From contig NZ_JACJQY010000051.1 in assembly GCF_014696925.1 (NCBI RefSeq), positions 1 to 37,639 on the forward strand: DNA of 37,639 nt, written 5' to 3'. A model generated the notes under the pieces. It saw nothing but the letters and a program-made list of their open reading frames with translations. It had not been told where the DNA came from and did not search any database. Source of the stretch: Phormidium tenue FACHB-1050. GTDB lineage: Bacteria; Cyanobacteriota; Cyanobacteriia; Pseudanabaenales; Pseudanabaenaceae. Shown piece after piece: positions 1-8,708 of the stretch (within the stretch, counting starts at the first letter, position 1; each line of letters opens with the position of its first letter). The position numbers and the translations under genes are program-made.

Positions 1-533
1 TCTCCTTTTCATTCTCTTGGATTTGCTCAGTTATCCATTCTCTGGGTTACTTTTTCCTGCTCTTTTTTTGATTTTTTTAATCAACTTAGTCTAGACTCCA
101 GTACATGAGCGAAGACATCATGTTGGCTTAGGTAAAAACAAGACCCCAGTCACGGCGATCGGGCTATATCATGGACCGCTTTCCATGCTGGAGTTACTAT
201 CATTACGCGGTTTTCATTCCCTCACGCCTTAACTGACCAGTGCCATTTCAAACTAGCCTTACGCAAAAAAATACCGATAAAATTGAGTAACTGCTCAACC
301 TAGAACAATCAACAAAAAACAGTGTTCGTATAACTTATAAATTAATAATTATCTTTATAATTTAATAAATAAAACAGTAATTCGCCATTTGTTTAATGAA
401 AATGAAAACATTTAGATGTCTTTCAAATAAGCAAAATGGCTGAAACCCTGATTCCTTCTAGGTTGAGCAATTAAAAAACTGATAAACTCAACTTAAGACC
501 GTACTCAAATATACAGCCCAAGAGGATTTGACA
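1..533. other. Leader region without a recognisable gene
   Basis: No open frame here matches a family I know. A short plus-strand frame across roughly 125-305 is open but has no good start and no recognisable motif. The right half (about 300-420) is very AT-rich. It lies between two arms of a 13-bp inverted repeat, listed separately. The region presumably carries the promoter of the downstream MATE/aldo-keto reductase pair, but I could not assign -35/-10 boxes with confidence. Confidence 0.5.
293..468. repeat. 13-bp inverted repeat bounding a 176-bp AT-rich segment
   Basis: GCTCAACCTAGAA at 293-305 is the exact reverse complement of TTCTAGGTTGAGC at 456-468. Inside it, a weaker imperfect pair is visible (around 383-393, TTCGCCATTTG, against 431-442, CAAAATGGCTGA). 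Nested inverted arms around an AT-rich core suggest a small non-autonomous element or a degraded insertion. I see no target-site duplication. It could also be a structured promoter leader for the MATE gene. Confidence 0.45.
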
Positions 534-1883
534 TTGTTGCAACCCGAATTTTTATATCGCTTTCTAAAAGTTGCTGCTGTCAATGTGGTATCGAATATCA
601 CCATACCGCTATCGGGGGCAATCAGCGTGGCTTTCTTAGGGCATTTGTCAAGTATTAGCTATTTAGCAGGTGTAGCGCTAGGGGCGATTATCTTTGACTT
701 TCTCTATGAGAGTTGCTCCTTTATCAAGTCTGGCACAACCGCGATTACCTCTCAAGCCGTTGGACGAGACGATCGCGAGGCGATACTGCTAGCAGGACTG
801 CAAAATGCTTTAATTGCTTTAGGCTTAGGGCTACTTTTTCTGCTGTTGCAATATCCTTTAAGCAAGATCGGGTTTATATTGCTGAACGCGGCTCCCGATG
901 TCCAACTTGCAGGGATTAGTTATTTCAATAGTCGGATTTGGGGTGCGCCTGCGGCTTTTGTCAACCTAGTCTTAATTGGCTGGCTGCTGGGACAAGAACA
1001 AAACCGTAAAGTTCTTTTATTAACTATTATTGGCAATGTTGCGAATGTTGTTCTAAATTACCTGTACATAGTCATTTGGAACTGGGCAAGTATGGGGGCT
1101 GGGCTTTCTCAAGCGATTAGTCAATATATAACCCTATTGGTAGCGCTGGTAATGATTGGGCGCGAAGTTTCTTTTAAAGAAATCGCAGGTTTAACAGGTA
1201 AAATTCTAAACTGGTCAGCACTGAAGGCGGCTTTTGTGTTGAATGGCAATCTATCAGTTCGCTCCATCGTGATCGTATGTATATTCATTCTTTTTAATGC
1301 TTTTAGCGCCACATTGGGAACTGAAGTTCTGGCGGAAAATGTTTTACTGTTGCAAATGGTGGCTCTCAGTATGTATATGTGTGATGGCGTGGAATATGCT
1401 ACGGCGACTTTTATTGGTCAATTTCAAGGTCAGGGAGCAACGGATAAATTTGTTCCACTTTTGCAGATAGCTTTAGGCACTAATTTAGTAATTGGTGTGG
1501 TGGTTGGGCTGGCGGCTGTTGTTGGGGTTGAGCCCCTATTCCATGTATTTACTAGTCATGGTGAATTAATTGAAGCTGCTAAAGTTTATATTGATTGGAT
1601 ACCGCTTGTGGTTGTGAGCGCAGGATTTGCGTATATTCTTGATGGATATTTTGCGGGTTTGAGTGAGGGCGGTGCTGTCCGCAATTCTTACTTGGTGAGT
1701 GGTTTTCTGGGGATTACTTCTCTATGTTTAGCAACCTTTTATTTTCATAGCAATCATTTTTTATGGTTGGCTTTATCTTTATTTATGATATCTTGCACGT
1801 TAATTTTGGGATTGCAGATCCCGATGACGTTGCAAACAAATGAAGAATCAAATGAAGAAAAAGAGGCAGTTGTGAATCTATGA
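534..1883 (+). CDS. MATE family efflux transporter (DinF-like)
   Basis: A polytopic inner-membrane protein of about 450 residues, the usual MATE length, with some twelve hydrophobic segments spread evenly over the chain. MATE proteins export drugs or metabolites using Na+ or H+ gradients. The stretch from about residue 25 to 85, with a GHLSS turn, a long first helix pair and the TAITSQAVGR motif, resembles the DinF branch. Three TTG codons are candidate starts (528, 534, 537). The AGAGGA at 521-526 leaves only 1 nt before 528 but 7 nt before 534, so I chose 534. The stop overlaps the next ATG by 4 nt (ATGA), so the aldo/keto reductase is probably translationally coupled. The substrate cannot be told from sequence. 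Confidence 0.9.
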   Translation: MLQPEFLYRFLKVAAVNVVSNITIPLSGAISVAFLGHLSSISYLAGVALGAIIFDFLYESCSFIKSGTTAITSQAVGRDDREAILLAGLQNALIALGLGLLFLLLQYPLSKIGFILLNAAPDVQLAGISYFNSRIWGAPAAFVNLVLIGWLLGQEQNRKVLLLTIIGNVANVVLNYLYIVIWNWASMGAGLSQAISQYITLLVALVMIGREVSFKEIAGLTGKILNWSALKAAFVLNGNLSVRSIVIVCIFILFNAFSATLGTEVLAENVLLLQMVALSMYMCDGVEYATATFIGQFQGQGATDKFVPLLQIALGTNLVIGVVVGLAAVVGVEPLFHVFTSHGELIEAAKVYIDWIPLVVVSAGFAYILDGYFAGLSEGGAVRNSYLVSGFLGITSLCLATFYFHSNHFLWLALSLFMISCTLILGLQIPMTLQTNEESNEEKEAVVNL

Positions 1884-2830
1884 AATACCGAAAATTGGGT
1901 AATAGCGAATTGTTGGTTTCAGAAATTAGTCTTGGTTCTTGGGGGGTTAATGAGGGTGTAGAAAGGCAAAATGCCGAGGCTTGTATTCGTAAAGCCTTTG
2001 ACTTAGGTATTAATTTCATTGATACTTCTAATTCCTATGCGGCGGGTGGTGCGGAGTCATTTCTAGGAGAAGTTTTACAAGGAATTGAGCGATCGCATTA
2101 TCTGCTCGCCACCAAAGTTTTTTTCCCGATGTCACCGACCGATAAAGGACTATCTGCACCTCAGATCCTCAAACAAATTGATGCTTCCTTGAGTCGATTG
2201 CGTACCGATTATGTTGATCTCTATCAATGTCATCGCTATGATCCAGAGACTCCCTTAGAGGAAACGATGACGGCGCTCACGGAGGTAGTGCGTCAGGGCA
2301 AGGCGCGTTACATTGGCTTTAGTGAATGGAGTCCCGATCAAATTCAAGCAGCTTTTAGTTTTGCTGATACGGAACACTTTGTTTCTAGTCAGCCACAGTA
2401 TTCGATGCTATGGCGCAATCCTGAAGCGGAAGTGTTTCCCCTATGTGCCGCCAATGGGATTGGTCAGATTGTCTGGTCGCCTTTGGCTCAGGGTGTCCTG
2501 ACTGGAAAATATCAGCCCCAACAAGCTCCACCGAAAGATTCTCGTGCAGCTAATGATCAGATGAATTGGTATTTGTTAGAGGAGTTATTTAGCGATCGCA
2601 TTCTTACTGCCGTACAGCAACTAAAACCGATCGCCCAAGAAGTAGGAGTGAGTATGTCCCAGTTGGCTTTAGCTTGGGTACTCCGTTCTGAGTATGTAGT
2701 TTCCGCGATTATCGGTGCTAGCCGTCCCGAACAAATTGTCGATAATGCGGCTGCATCAGGGCTAAAACTAAGCGATGAGGTACTGGCGGCAATTGATCGA
2801 ATTTTAGGATCGGTCATTCGTAAATACTAA
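1880..2830 (+). CDS. Aldo/keto reductase
   Basis: A soluble NADPH-dependent oxidoreductase of 316 residues with the (beta/alpha)8 aldo/keto reductase pattern. The catalytic tetrad is visible: D48 and Y53 (IDTSNSYAAGG), K79 (ATKVF) and H118 (YQCHRYD). The N-terminal YRKLGNSELLVSEISLGSWG signature is that of the branch with bacterial YghZ-type and Kv-beta-like enzymes. The C-terminal GASRPEQI segment is the usual coenzyme-phosphate-binding loop. The start overlaps the MATE stop by 4 nt, indicating one operon. A metabolite-reducing or aldehyde-detoxifying role next to an exporter is plausible but inferred. Its stop overlaps the convergent phosphatase stop by 4 nt, leaving no room for a terminator between them. 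Confidence 0.95.
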   Translation: MKYRKLGNSELLVSEISLGSWGVNEGVERQNAEACIRKAFDLGINFIDTSNSYAAGGAESFLGEVLQGIERSHYLLATKVFFPMSPTDKGLSAPQILKQIDASLSRLRTDYVDLYQCHRYDPETPLEETMTALTEVVRQGKARYIGFSEWSPDQIQAAFSFADTEHFVSSQPQYSMLWRNPEAEVFPLCAANGIGQIVWSPLAQGVLTGKYQPQQAPPKDSRAANDQMNWYLLEELFSDRILTAVQQLKPIAQEVGVSMSQLALAWVLRSEYVVSAIIGASRPEQIVDNAAASGLKLSDEVLAAIDRILGSVIRKY

Positions 2831-3450
2831 ACTATGCAGGGTTCTATCATTTCTAGATGGCTCACATCATTCCAGACGACAAGACTCCAGCGTTCCTTTA
2901 CATATTCAAAGGTGCAAAAGTTGGCATTATCTAGTTTGAACCGCCAAGTATTTCCCGATCGCAGATCGAGTACCATTTCAAAAAATCCCATGAGGACACA
3001 ACCATGAGTTACCACCACTACGTTTTCATCGGAGTGACGTTCAGCGATCGCATTCAGGATACGAAAACCTCTAGCTCTGCACTGGGTTAAACTTTCGCCC
3101 TTAGGAATGATATATTCATCGCCAATCTGTTCGTAGTCTTGTCGTTCTTGGGGAAATTTTTCGTGCATTTCAGAGACAGTTAATCCCTCAAATATTCCCA
3201 TATTCCATTCTCGTAATTCTGCATCAAAAATGATTTGCTTTCCACATGTCTCGGCAATTATATTGGCAGTTTGCACTGCACGCCCCAAGTCACTGCTATA
3301 AATGCTAGTGAATTTCAGCCGACGTAGGCGATCGGCAATGGCTTTAGCCTGTTGGATACCCTTAAAGGTTAAGGGACTATCGAGTTGTCCCATTACCTTA
3401 TGTTGTACATTCGACTCAGTTTCACCATGACGCACAATGACCAATTTCAT
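2827..3450 (-). CDS. Histidine phosphatase family protein (phosphoglycerate mutase-like)
   Basis: A 207-residue cytoplasmic protein of the branch-1 histidine phosphatase superfamily. The phospho-acceptor motif is VRHGET (R7, H8, G9, E10), the YSSDLGRAVQTA segment supplies the conserved arginine R57, and the second catalytic histidine is H149 in VVVTHG. The length fits cobC/gpmB-like phosphatases, which act on small phosphorylated metabolites. The substrate is not readable from sequence. It starts 3 nt after the stop of the Nudix-like gene upstream on the same strand, so the two probably form an operon. Confidence 0.93.
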   Translation of the reverse strand: MKLVIVRHGETESNVQHKVMGQLDSPLTFKGIQQAKAIADRLRRLKFTSIYSSDLGRAVQTANIIAETCGKQIIFDAELREWNMGIFEGLTVSEMHEKFPQERQDYEQIGDEYIIPKGESLTQCRARGFRILNAIAERHSDENVVVVTHGCVLMGFFEMVLDLRSGNTWRFKLDNANFCTFEYVKERWSLVVWNDVSHLEMIEPCIV

Positions 3451-3453
3451 AAA

Positions 3454-4434
3454 TCACCAATGATATTTAGCTAAATATTCTAAACCTAAGCGGGAAGAAA
3501 ACATTAAGCCACAAGGTTCTTTCTTTTCGGGTAACAATCCATATTCTAAGAGAGTTTGAGCTTCAGTTTTATTGCTAATCCGAACTAAAGAAGAATGCTC
3601 ATCCCAATATCCCGATCGCTCTCCTGATTCAAAATGGCGATCGCCTATTTCCGTTTGCACCACAAAGACTAAATCAACTTCTCCCGTAATTGGATGACCA
3701 GATATACCGATAAAACGAGTATTAGTCTCATTTAAAGTCATGGCAATTTTCATTTCTTCCCATAACTCCTGTTGAGCGTCTTGATAAAAATTGATGTCTT
3801 GAGATGTCGCCGCAAATGTCGCCCATCCGCCCACAAAGTTGAGAACACCTGTATAGTCCGATGAATTCAAGCGCCTACCAATATAGACATTTCCATCCGT
3901 AGTCAAAGGAATCACCGCTACCCCAATACCCCTAGCAAAATAGGCATAGGGATCTTGGTAATTTGTCAAACCTCGCAGCATCAACTTTAGTGATTCTAAA
4001 GGACTTCGAGTTATGTCTAGATGACATTGAGGGTAACTAGTCGGTCCAACTTCTAGGATGAAGGTGTCTTGACTGCGCTCCCAAAACCCAACTACGCCTG
4101 CCCCAGACCAGCGCACTTTGCGATCGTCATAACTTCCAGATTTGGTGCGATCGCTTAGCAAACCACTCTCAATCTGGGGATTAATCACGGTTTCTAAGTA
4201 AGCTTGAAACTGGGTGTTAAGTGGTTGATCATTGAGATCTTGAGAGCCATGTCCCTCTCGCACCTGAATTTTGGTGACATCTGCCACCTGTTCGGGATTA
4301 ACCAAATGTAGAAAGTCATAACCAGAAGCGATCGCCTCAGATAATAAATTACCTTGAGGTAGATCGGCTAGAGCCGTAATTACTTTTTCGCGGTAGTACA
4401 GATAGTCGGCGGTTTGAGAAGGTGGTAATTCCAT
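3454..4434 (-). CDS. Nudix-like domain protein
   Basis: A 326-residue cytoplasmic protein. Its C-terminal half has a Nudix-like layout: a beta segment with IGVAVIPLTTDGNVYIGRR (about 169-188), a GGW turn at 202-204, then the helix DAQQELWEEMKI (219-230), recalling the REUxEExGU core. The spacing between the glycine and the helix is several residues longer than the canonical Nudix box and the first glutamate is missing, so hydrolase activity is uncertain. The N-terminal ~110 residues are unassigned. The start is supported by AGGAG about 9 nt upstream, with a HIP1 octamer lying between the ribosome site and the ATG. It probably forms an operon with the downstream histidine phosphatase, perhaps for nucleotide or sugar-nucleotide housekeeping (inferred). 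Confidence 0.7.
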   Translation of the reverse strand: MELPPSQTADYLYYREKVITALADLPQGNLLSEAIASGYDFLHLVNPEQVADVTKIQVREGHGSQDLNDQPLNTQFQAYLETVINPQIESGLLSDRTKSGSYDDRKVRWSGAGVVGFWERSQDTFILEVGPTSYPQCHLDITRSPLESLKLMLRGLTNYQDPYAYFARGIGVAVIPLTTDGNVYIGRRLNSSDYTGVLNFVGGWATFAATSQDINFYQDAQQELWEEMKIAMTLNETNTRFIGISGHPITGEVDLVFVVQTEIGDRHFESGERSGYWDEHSSLVRISNKTEAQTLLEYGLLPEKKEPCGLMFSSRLGLEYLAKYHW

Positions 4435-4488
4435 TTGCGATCGCTCCTATAACGCTGATAGAACTGTTAATAGAATTACTGACTTATC

Positions 4489-4630
4489 TTACGCAGAGGT
4501 CTAGCAAAGCCCTCACCCCCCAGCCCCCTCTCCCGCAAGGCGAGGGGGAGGAAGATTTTATTGTTTTCTTGTTCCCCCTCGCCTGCGAGAGAGGGGCTAG
4601 GGGTGAGGGCTTTGCTAGACCTCTGCGTAA
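4489..4630. repeat. 142-bp MITE-like long inverted repeat
   Basis: The left end TTACGCAGAGGTCTAGCAAA is mirrored exactly by TTTGCTAGACCTCTGCGTAA at the right end. The arms continue as near-perfect complements for about 60 bp each, including a C-rich CCCTCACCCC tract and a GCGAGGGGGA tract, around a central T-rich loop near 4553-4572. It sits upstream of the Nudix-like gene and just behind the aminotransferase stop. The size and terminal symmetry suggest a non-autonomous miniature element. I recall similar C-rich inverted repeats as dispersed copies in cyanobacterial genomes. The transcript could form a very stable hairpin and act as a terminator or a processing site. Confidence 0.8.
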
Positions 4631-4636
4631 CATGAG

Positions 4637-5722
4637 TTACTGATAGAACCGATGAATTTCGGTGATCACTAAATCTAGTTCTTGTTCAGTCAGGCTATAG
4701 GAAGATGGTAACGAAATGCCACGCTCATAAGCGTTTGTACTAACGGAATAGTCCATACGCGGATCTCCCCAGCCTGCATAGCAAGGTTGCAGATGCAAAG
4801 GACAGAAAAACAGTCTGGTTTGAATTCCCTGTTTCGCTAAATAGTCCGCTAGTTCATGGCGATTTTCAGCATAAAAGGAAGTGAACCAATGCACAGGCTT
4901 ACAGCGTGGATCGATGAAAAGAGGCTTTAACTGGGGTATATCAGCTAACCTTGACATATAAGCTTCATGGATTTGCTGTTTACGCTCAATGATGGTAGGT
5001 AGCTTTCGCACTTGAGCCACACCAACGGCTGCTTGCATTTCCGTCATTGCGAAATTAAAGCCAATCTGTTCATGGATAAAAGTGCCACGGCGAGATCGCC
5101 CGTGATTCTTCAGCCGCCGACAGGTTTCCGCGATCGCATCATTGTCGGTCAAAATAACCCCACCCTCACCACAGGTAATTGTTTTGTTACCATAAAAGGA
5201 AATCGCCCCCGCGTCTCCATAATAACCAACATGGCGATCGTTAAACTCCACACCGATCGCCTGTGCGGCATCTTCAACTACTTTCAAATCAAAGCGCTTT
5301 GCAAATTCAAGTACCGCATCTATATCGGCACTCTGACCATACAAATGCACAGGCATAATCGCCTTAGTCTTGTCATTGACCATAGTTGCTGCTGCCTCAA
5401 CATCAATGCAGAGCGTATCGGCTCTAACTGGACAGAAAACAGGTTTTGCACCTGCCATAATTACCGCATTCGATGAAGCCACAAAGGTCATGTCAGGGAC
5501 AATCACTTCATCGCCATCGCCAATATTCAAAGATTTGAGGATGCAATATAAAGCCACCGTACCATTGAAAACAGCAATTATATGTTCTGCCCCCGTTACA
5601 GCCTTCAGACTAGCTTCAAACTGTTCCGTTACTTTATTCTCAGTCAAGTAGGTGGAATCCATCACTCGCTTAACTTCCTGCCATTCACTATCATCAATCC
5701 AAGGTTGAATTTGAGGGATCAT
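4637..5722 (-). CDS. DegT/DnrJ/EryC1/StrS family aminotransferase
   Basis: A 361-residue PLP-dependent, fold-type-I aminotransferase. The sugar aminotransferase hallmarks are present: NGTVAL (53-58) for phosphate binding, VEDAAQA (149-155) with D151 and Q154 contacting the cofactor, and the Schiff-base lysine K180 in FYGNKTITCGEGG. Family members transaminate nucleotide-linked keto-sugars for O-antigen, capsule or glycan synthesis in the cytoplasm. The glycosyltransferase and methyltransferase genes nearby fit that role. It is transcribed away from the SnoaL-like gene, and about 110 bp between them presumably hold divergent promoters. The exact sugar cannot be inferred. Confidence 0.93.
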   Translation of the reverse strand: MIPQIQPWIDDSEWQEVKRVMDSTYLTENKVTEQFEASLKAVTGAEHIIAVFNGTVALYCILKSLNIGDGDEVIVPDMTFVASSNAVIMAGAKPVFCPVRADTLCIDVEAAATMVNDKTKAIMPVHLYGQSADIDAVLEFAKRFDLKVVEDAAQAIGVEFNDRHVGYYGDAGAISFYGNKTITCGEGGVILTDNDAIAETCRRLKNHGRSRRGTFIHEQIGFNFAMTEMQAAVGVAQVRKLPTIIERKQQIHEAYMSRLADIPQLKPLFIDPRCKPVHWFTSFYAENRHELADYLAKQGIQTRLFFCPLHLQPCYAGWGDPRMDYSVSTNAYERGISLPSSYSLTEQELDLVITEIHRFYQ

Positions 5723-5832
5723 GCTAATGTATTTTTGTTTGTTTTTTCTTTGTCTCGTAACTTTTGTGCTGCGATCGTTAGTGATTTAAGCTAATCTAGT
5801 CTATCAACATCTAGTATTGTTAGTAATAAAAA

Positions 5833-6249
5833 ATGTCTCAATATCCTACCAATAAAGAGATCCTCACATATTTCTTTGATATTTATAACAACAAAAATTA
5901 CGAAGATCTCCATGATTACTTTGCAGCCGATTACTACGATCATGGATTGCCTCAAGTGAGGAGTGTAGAAGATGCGATTTCTATTCTTAAACTAACCCAC
6001 ACAGCCTTCCCTGACATTCAAGTAGTGATTAATGACCTCATTGAAGAAGGCGAAAAAATTGCCTTTCGCGGTTACTTTACAGCCACTCATCTAGGTGAAT
6101 TTGCGGGAATTCCTGCGAGTGGCGCAAGAGTTGAATTTGAAGCTTTAGAAATCTTCAAGTTTGAAAACCATAAAGTTACAGAATCATGGGGATACTGGCC
6201 GATGACTGATATTTTGAGTCAAATTCAACAACATACAGAACAGAACTAA
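5833..6249 (+). CDS. SnoaL-like (ester cyclase / NTF2-fold) protein
   Basis: A 138-residue single-domain protein with the alpha+beta-barrel cone pattern of the SnoaL/NTF2-like superfamily. The signs are an N-terminal helix with YFFDIYNN, a DYYDHG strand/turn near residue 38, FPDIQVVINDLI (about 60-71), the GYFTATHLGEFAGIPASG stretch and a closing EFEALEIFKFENHKVTESWG hairpin. Relatives include polyketide cyclases and many uncharacterised enzymes or binding proteins, so a specific reaction cannot be assigned. It ends 3 bp before the convergent glycosyltransferase gene and is likely monocistronic. Confidence 0.85.
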   Translation: MSQYPTNKEILTYFFDIYNNKNYEDLHDYFAADYYDHGLPQVRSVEDAISILKLTHTAFPDIQVVINDLIEEGEKIAFRGYFTATHLGEFAGIPASGARVEFEALEIFKFENHKVTESWGYWPMTDILSQIQQHTEQN

Positions 6250-6252
6250 ACT

Positions 6253-6951
6253 CTAAATATGAAAAATGCTGCGGATCTCATCGTAAGCTTGTTTTTGAAC
6301 CCCCAGAGCAAGCCAAGTTACATGGACAAAGTAAGCAGATAAATTATCGTGATTTAGAGGATTATTGTCATAAGTATGGGTATAACAGAACTTGAAAGTA
6401 CTATCAATATCCATATTTAATAAATTCATGTCAGAGTTTTCTAACATAAATCGTGAAATCACTCGTTGATCGTTCTGTCGGCTATCCATCATATATTTAT
6501 CCACAAAATTATCAACTATATAGTTGAGCATCCGCAGATAAGCCCATTTGTAGCCAATGATAAATCCACTGTTAAGATATTTCGCCTTCTGTCCAGAATA
6601 ATTATTCAGAAAGAAGGGAAGTGTATCAGAACTATGGTGACAAAATATAGTTTCTGCGCCAATAATCAGATCTTTCCCTGTATTTTTGAAGTCCGTTACT
6701 AACCCATTGGGATCATAACGAATACATAGCACATCATAGGCATCCGTAAACACGATGATGGAATTGTCCACAATATCAGTATCAGCAGCCAAAAAATCGC
6801 GAACCTTGAAAATCTTCGAGAGTAGCCCTAAATGCGGACTGTAAGTTTCAATAATTCGTAAGTTCCCCCGTAGTGATGAATATAGTGGTTGGACAAGTGG
6901 GCTATTGGCATCGCACAGGGTAATAAAAACAGGTTCTTCAAGCGGTTGCAT
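6253..6951 (-). CDS. PLOD-type (procollagen-lysine glycosyltransferase-like) glycosyltransferase
   Basis: A 232-residue protein resembling the glycosyltransferase domain of collagen lysyl hydroxylases. The metal/nucleotide-binding aspartates lie in IIVFTDAYDVL (a DxxD version of the DxD motif). The upstream KIFKVRDFL, the IGAETIFCHH strand and the YLNSGFIIGYKWAYLRML segment match the family order, followed by DQRVISRFML. Family members transfer hexoses from UDP-sugars. In bacteria they are generally uncharacterised and turn up in glycan clusters. No signal peptide or membrane segment is seen. The chain is short at the N-terminus, so the enzyme may be minimal or slightly truncated. It faces an acyltransferase remnant upstream on the same strand. 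Confidence 0.8.
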   Translation of the reverse strand: MQPLEEPVFITLCDANSPLVQPLYSSLRGNLRIIETYSPHLGLLSKIFKVRDFLAADTDIVDNSIIVFTDAYDVLCIRYDPNGLVTDFKNTGKDLIIGAETIFCHHSSDTLPFFLNNYSGQKAKYLNSGFIIGYKWAYLRMLNYIVDNFVDKYMMDSRQNDQRVISRFMLENSDMNLLNMDIDSTFKFCYTHTYDNNPLNHDNLSAYFVHVTWLALGVQKQAYDEIRSIFHI

Positions 6952-7068
6952 CAGATTCAGCTCTCTTTGTTTTTTTAATTCTCAATTAAGAGAGAATGTA
7001 GCTCAAGATTTATACATCCATTTTACCTTATATGCTACTTGAGCAATTTATCTTTCTGAGTTTCATAA

Positions 7069-7296
7069 TCACCCCAAGCAATACTGTTTAATCCTTGGCT
7101 GTATGATAAGTTCGAGAAAAGCAGATAATAATATCGTGATACAAAGCCAAATCAATAAACCTAGTGAGAAACTAAAAACCGTTCCCTGCCAAGGAAAGTA
7201 TTTGTACATTAGTATAGCGCTCGGCGTATGTAATAGATAGAATGCATAGGAAATACTCCCCATAAAATTTAATTTTTTCAATATGTGTAATGCCAA
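7069..7296 (-). pseudogene. Acyltransferase-3 family, C-terminal remnant
   Basis: This 75-codon frame encodes only the last two membrane helices of an acyltransferase-3 (OafB/NodX-like) protein. The ISYAFYLLHTPSAILMYKYF segment is the typical penultimate helix motif, and the chain ends ELIIQPRIKQY, the usual terminus. Intact members have 330-400 residues and about ten helices. Nothing resembling the missing N-terminal part is readable on the minus strand beyond 7300, so the gene is a 5'-deleted relic. Intact homologues O-acetylate surface sugars, consistent with the glycan genes around it. Confidence 0.75.
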
Positions 7297-7751
7297 CTCG
7301 CAAGCCTCTCATTTCTAGTCCAGCTACCTTTGGGGAGATAGGAACAATAAATTGGCTTTACTTCTCCTCTCTTTCAAGGGAGCGCGATCTGGGAGTTCCA
7401 CTTAATATCAATTCATAAGAAGTGATTGAAACAAACTAAGTAGTTGTTATTTTCGGAATCTGTGTTATATTTGCAGTATCTTACTCTATAGTTGAGTATA
7501 GAAATAACGGGAGGGATTGATAAATAAGAATTATACAAGAAAACAATCTCAGTTACTTGAGAGGTAGTCAGCATTTTATTGCAAATTACGATTACTTTCT
7601 TGTTTTATATTCTTTATAAAAACCAAATTAATCCTTAATTTATTGCTTTGCAATGATTTAAGGATTTCTCTTAGGGAAACACGGGTGGATATCACGGAAA
7701 GGTGAACCTAGTTTATAGGATAACCAATCTCTTCTTTATGCGTTTGTAGTT
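7297..7751. other. Intergenic region, no gene seen
   Basis: About 455 bp of AT-rich sequence separates the acyltransferase relic from the next plus-strand gene. Stops occur in all frames and no start with a ribosome site leads to a plausible protein. The segment next to 7300 probably marks the deletion or insertion that truncated the acyltransferase gene, but I see no clear terminal repeats. Confidence 0.5.
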
Positions 7752-8357
7752 ATGTTGATTTATTTTGTGAAAATGAAGTTGATTGTGATGTTTGATACTG
7801 ATTTATCTTCGGTTTTAGGTCAAGTAAGTTCTTTTTTATCTTTGTCACCTCTGTCTGAAAATTTACTCTGGGTAGGACTGGGTTTGCTCGTTGTAGTTGC
7901 TAGTATTCTGTATTTTTTCAATCAAAACAAAGTCAAGCTTCCTCAAAATATTACAGAACAAGCCAAAAATTTTACCGATAAAATTCAAGAAGAAACGGGA
8001 GAGCTAGCTGACATAGCTCAAGACAAAATCGACTTGGTTATTAGCGAATATAAACGGCTTCTTCCTTATGTAGAAGAATTAGGTTTAACAGTTCAGGGTT
8101 TTAGCATTGAAGCTGGACTATTACCACAAGTTAAAACGACTTTGATCGGTTCTATAGATAAGATCAAACCAGAAGCGATTGAACGTATCAAAAAAGAAAA
8201 TGAAAACAACAAATTATTAGTTGCTATTCTTAATGCTGTACTTATGGCTAAAAAGTGTCATCAACAACTTGAATCTGTTTATATTTCAATTTTGAAAGAC
8301 ATTGTTGTTGACATTAAACTGGGTATTCCACCTAGTATTTCAATTCGCTTTCAGTAA
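7752..8357 (+). CDS. Membrane-anchored hypothetical protein
   Basis: I do not recognise this 201-residue protein. It has one strong membrane segment at about residues 36-57 (NLLWVGLGLLVVVASILYFF). A basic turn follows, then a long, charged, probably helical region (about 65-185) rich in K/E/I, which should be cytoplasmic if the anchor is a simple signal anchor. The middle contains TEQAKNFTDKIQEETGELAD, heptad-like and possibly a coiled coil. Starts at 7752, 7773 and 7788 are all possible and none has a strong ribosome site. It stands alone between two non-coding stretches. Confidence 0.65.
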   Translation: MLIYFVKMKLIVMFDTDLSSVLGQVSSFLSLSPLSENLLWVGLGLLVVVASILYFFNQNKVKLPQNITEQAKNFTDKIQEETGELADIAQDKIDLVISEYKRLLPYVEELGLTVQGFSIEAGLLPQVKTTLIGSIDKIKPEAIERIKKENENNKLLVAILNAVLMAKKCHQQLESVYISILKDIVVDIKLGIPPSISIRFQ

Positions 8358-8708
8358 ATATTTGTAATACCAAGATTACACCTTAGGAACGGATTGCAAT
8401 AGAACGTTCTGAATAATCTGCGTTGCATCATCAAGATATGAATTAACACGATGGCTCTGGACTGTTAAAGAGTGATTGAGTTTGCATTAAATGAGCCTTT
8501 CAGCAACTATCCCCAATTAGTTGACCAATGCCTTATCCACACAAACTAGAATATGAGTAAAATCATAATAAGCTACAACTTTTAGTTCTAATTCAATAGA
8601 ATGAAAACTTTCCCAACAGTCTTTAGGGAAAAGCTAAATACAATGTATAATCACTAAAGCTTTGTAAATTCGATTTTGCCTAACCATTCCTAAACTTTTA
8701 TTATTTCT
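8358..8708. other. Intergenic region with a possible minus-strand relic
   Basis: No complete gene is visible. On the minus strand, roughly 8633 down to 8520, there is a short open stretch reading FPKDCWESFHSIELELKVVA and ending in a stop. Its composition looks protein-like but it has no start and no recognisable family. I treat it as a possible gene fragment. The right end should hold the promoter of the methyltransferase gene. Confidence 0.35.

Noticed and set aside
4422-4643. A plus-strand frame across the MITE-like repeat
   Set aside because: It reads through the inverted repeat and yields Pro/Arg/Gly-rich sequence typical of translated C-rich repeats.
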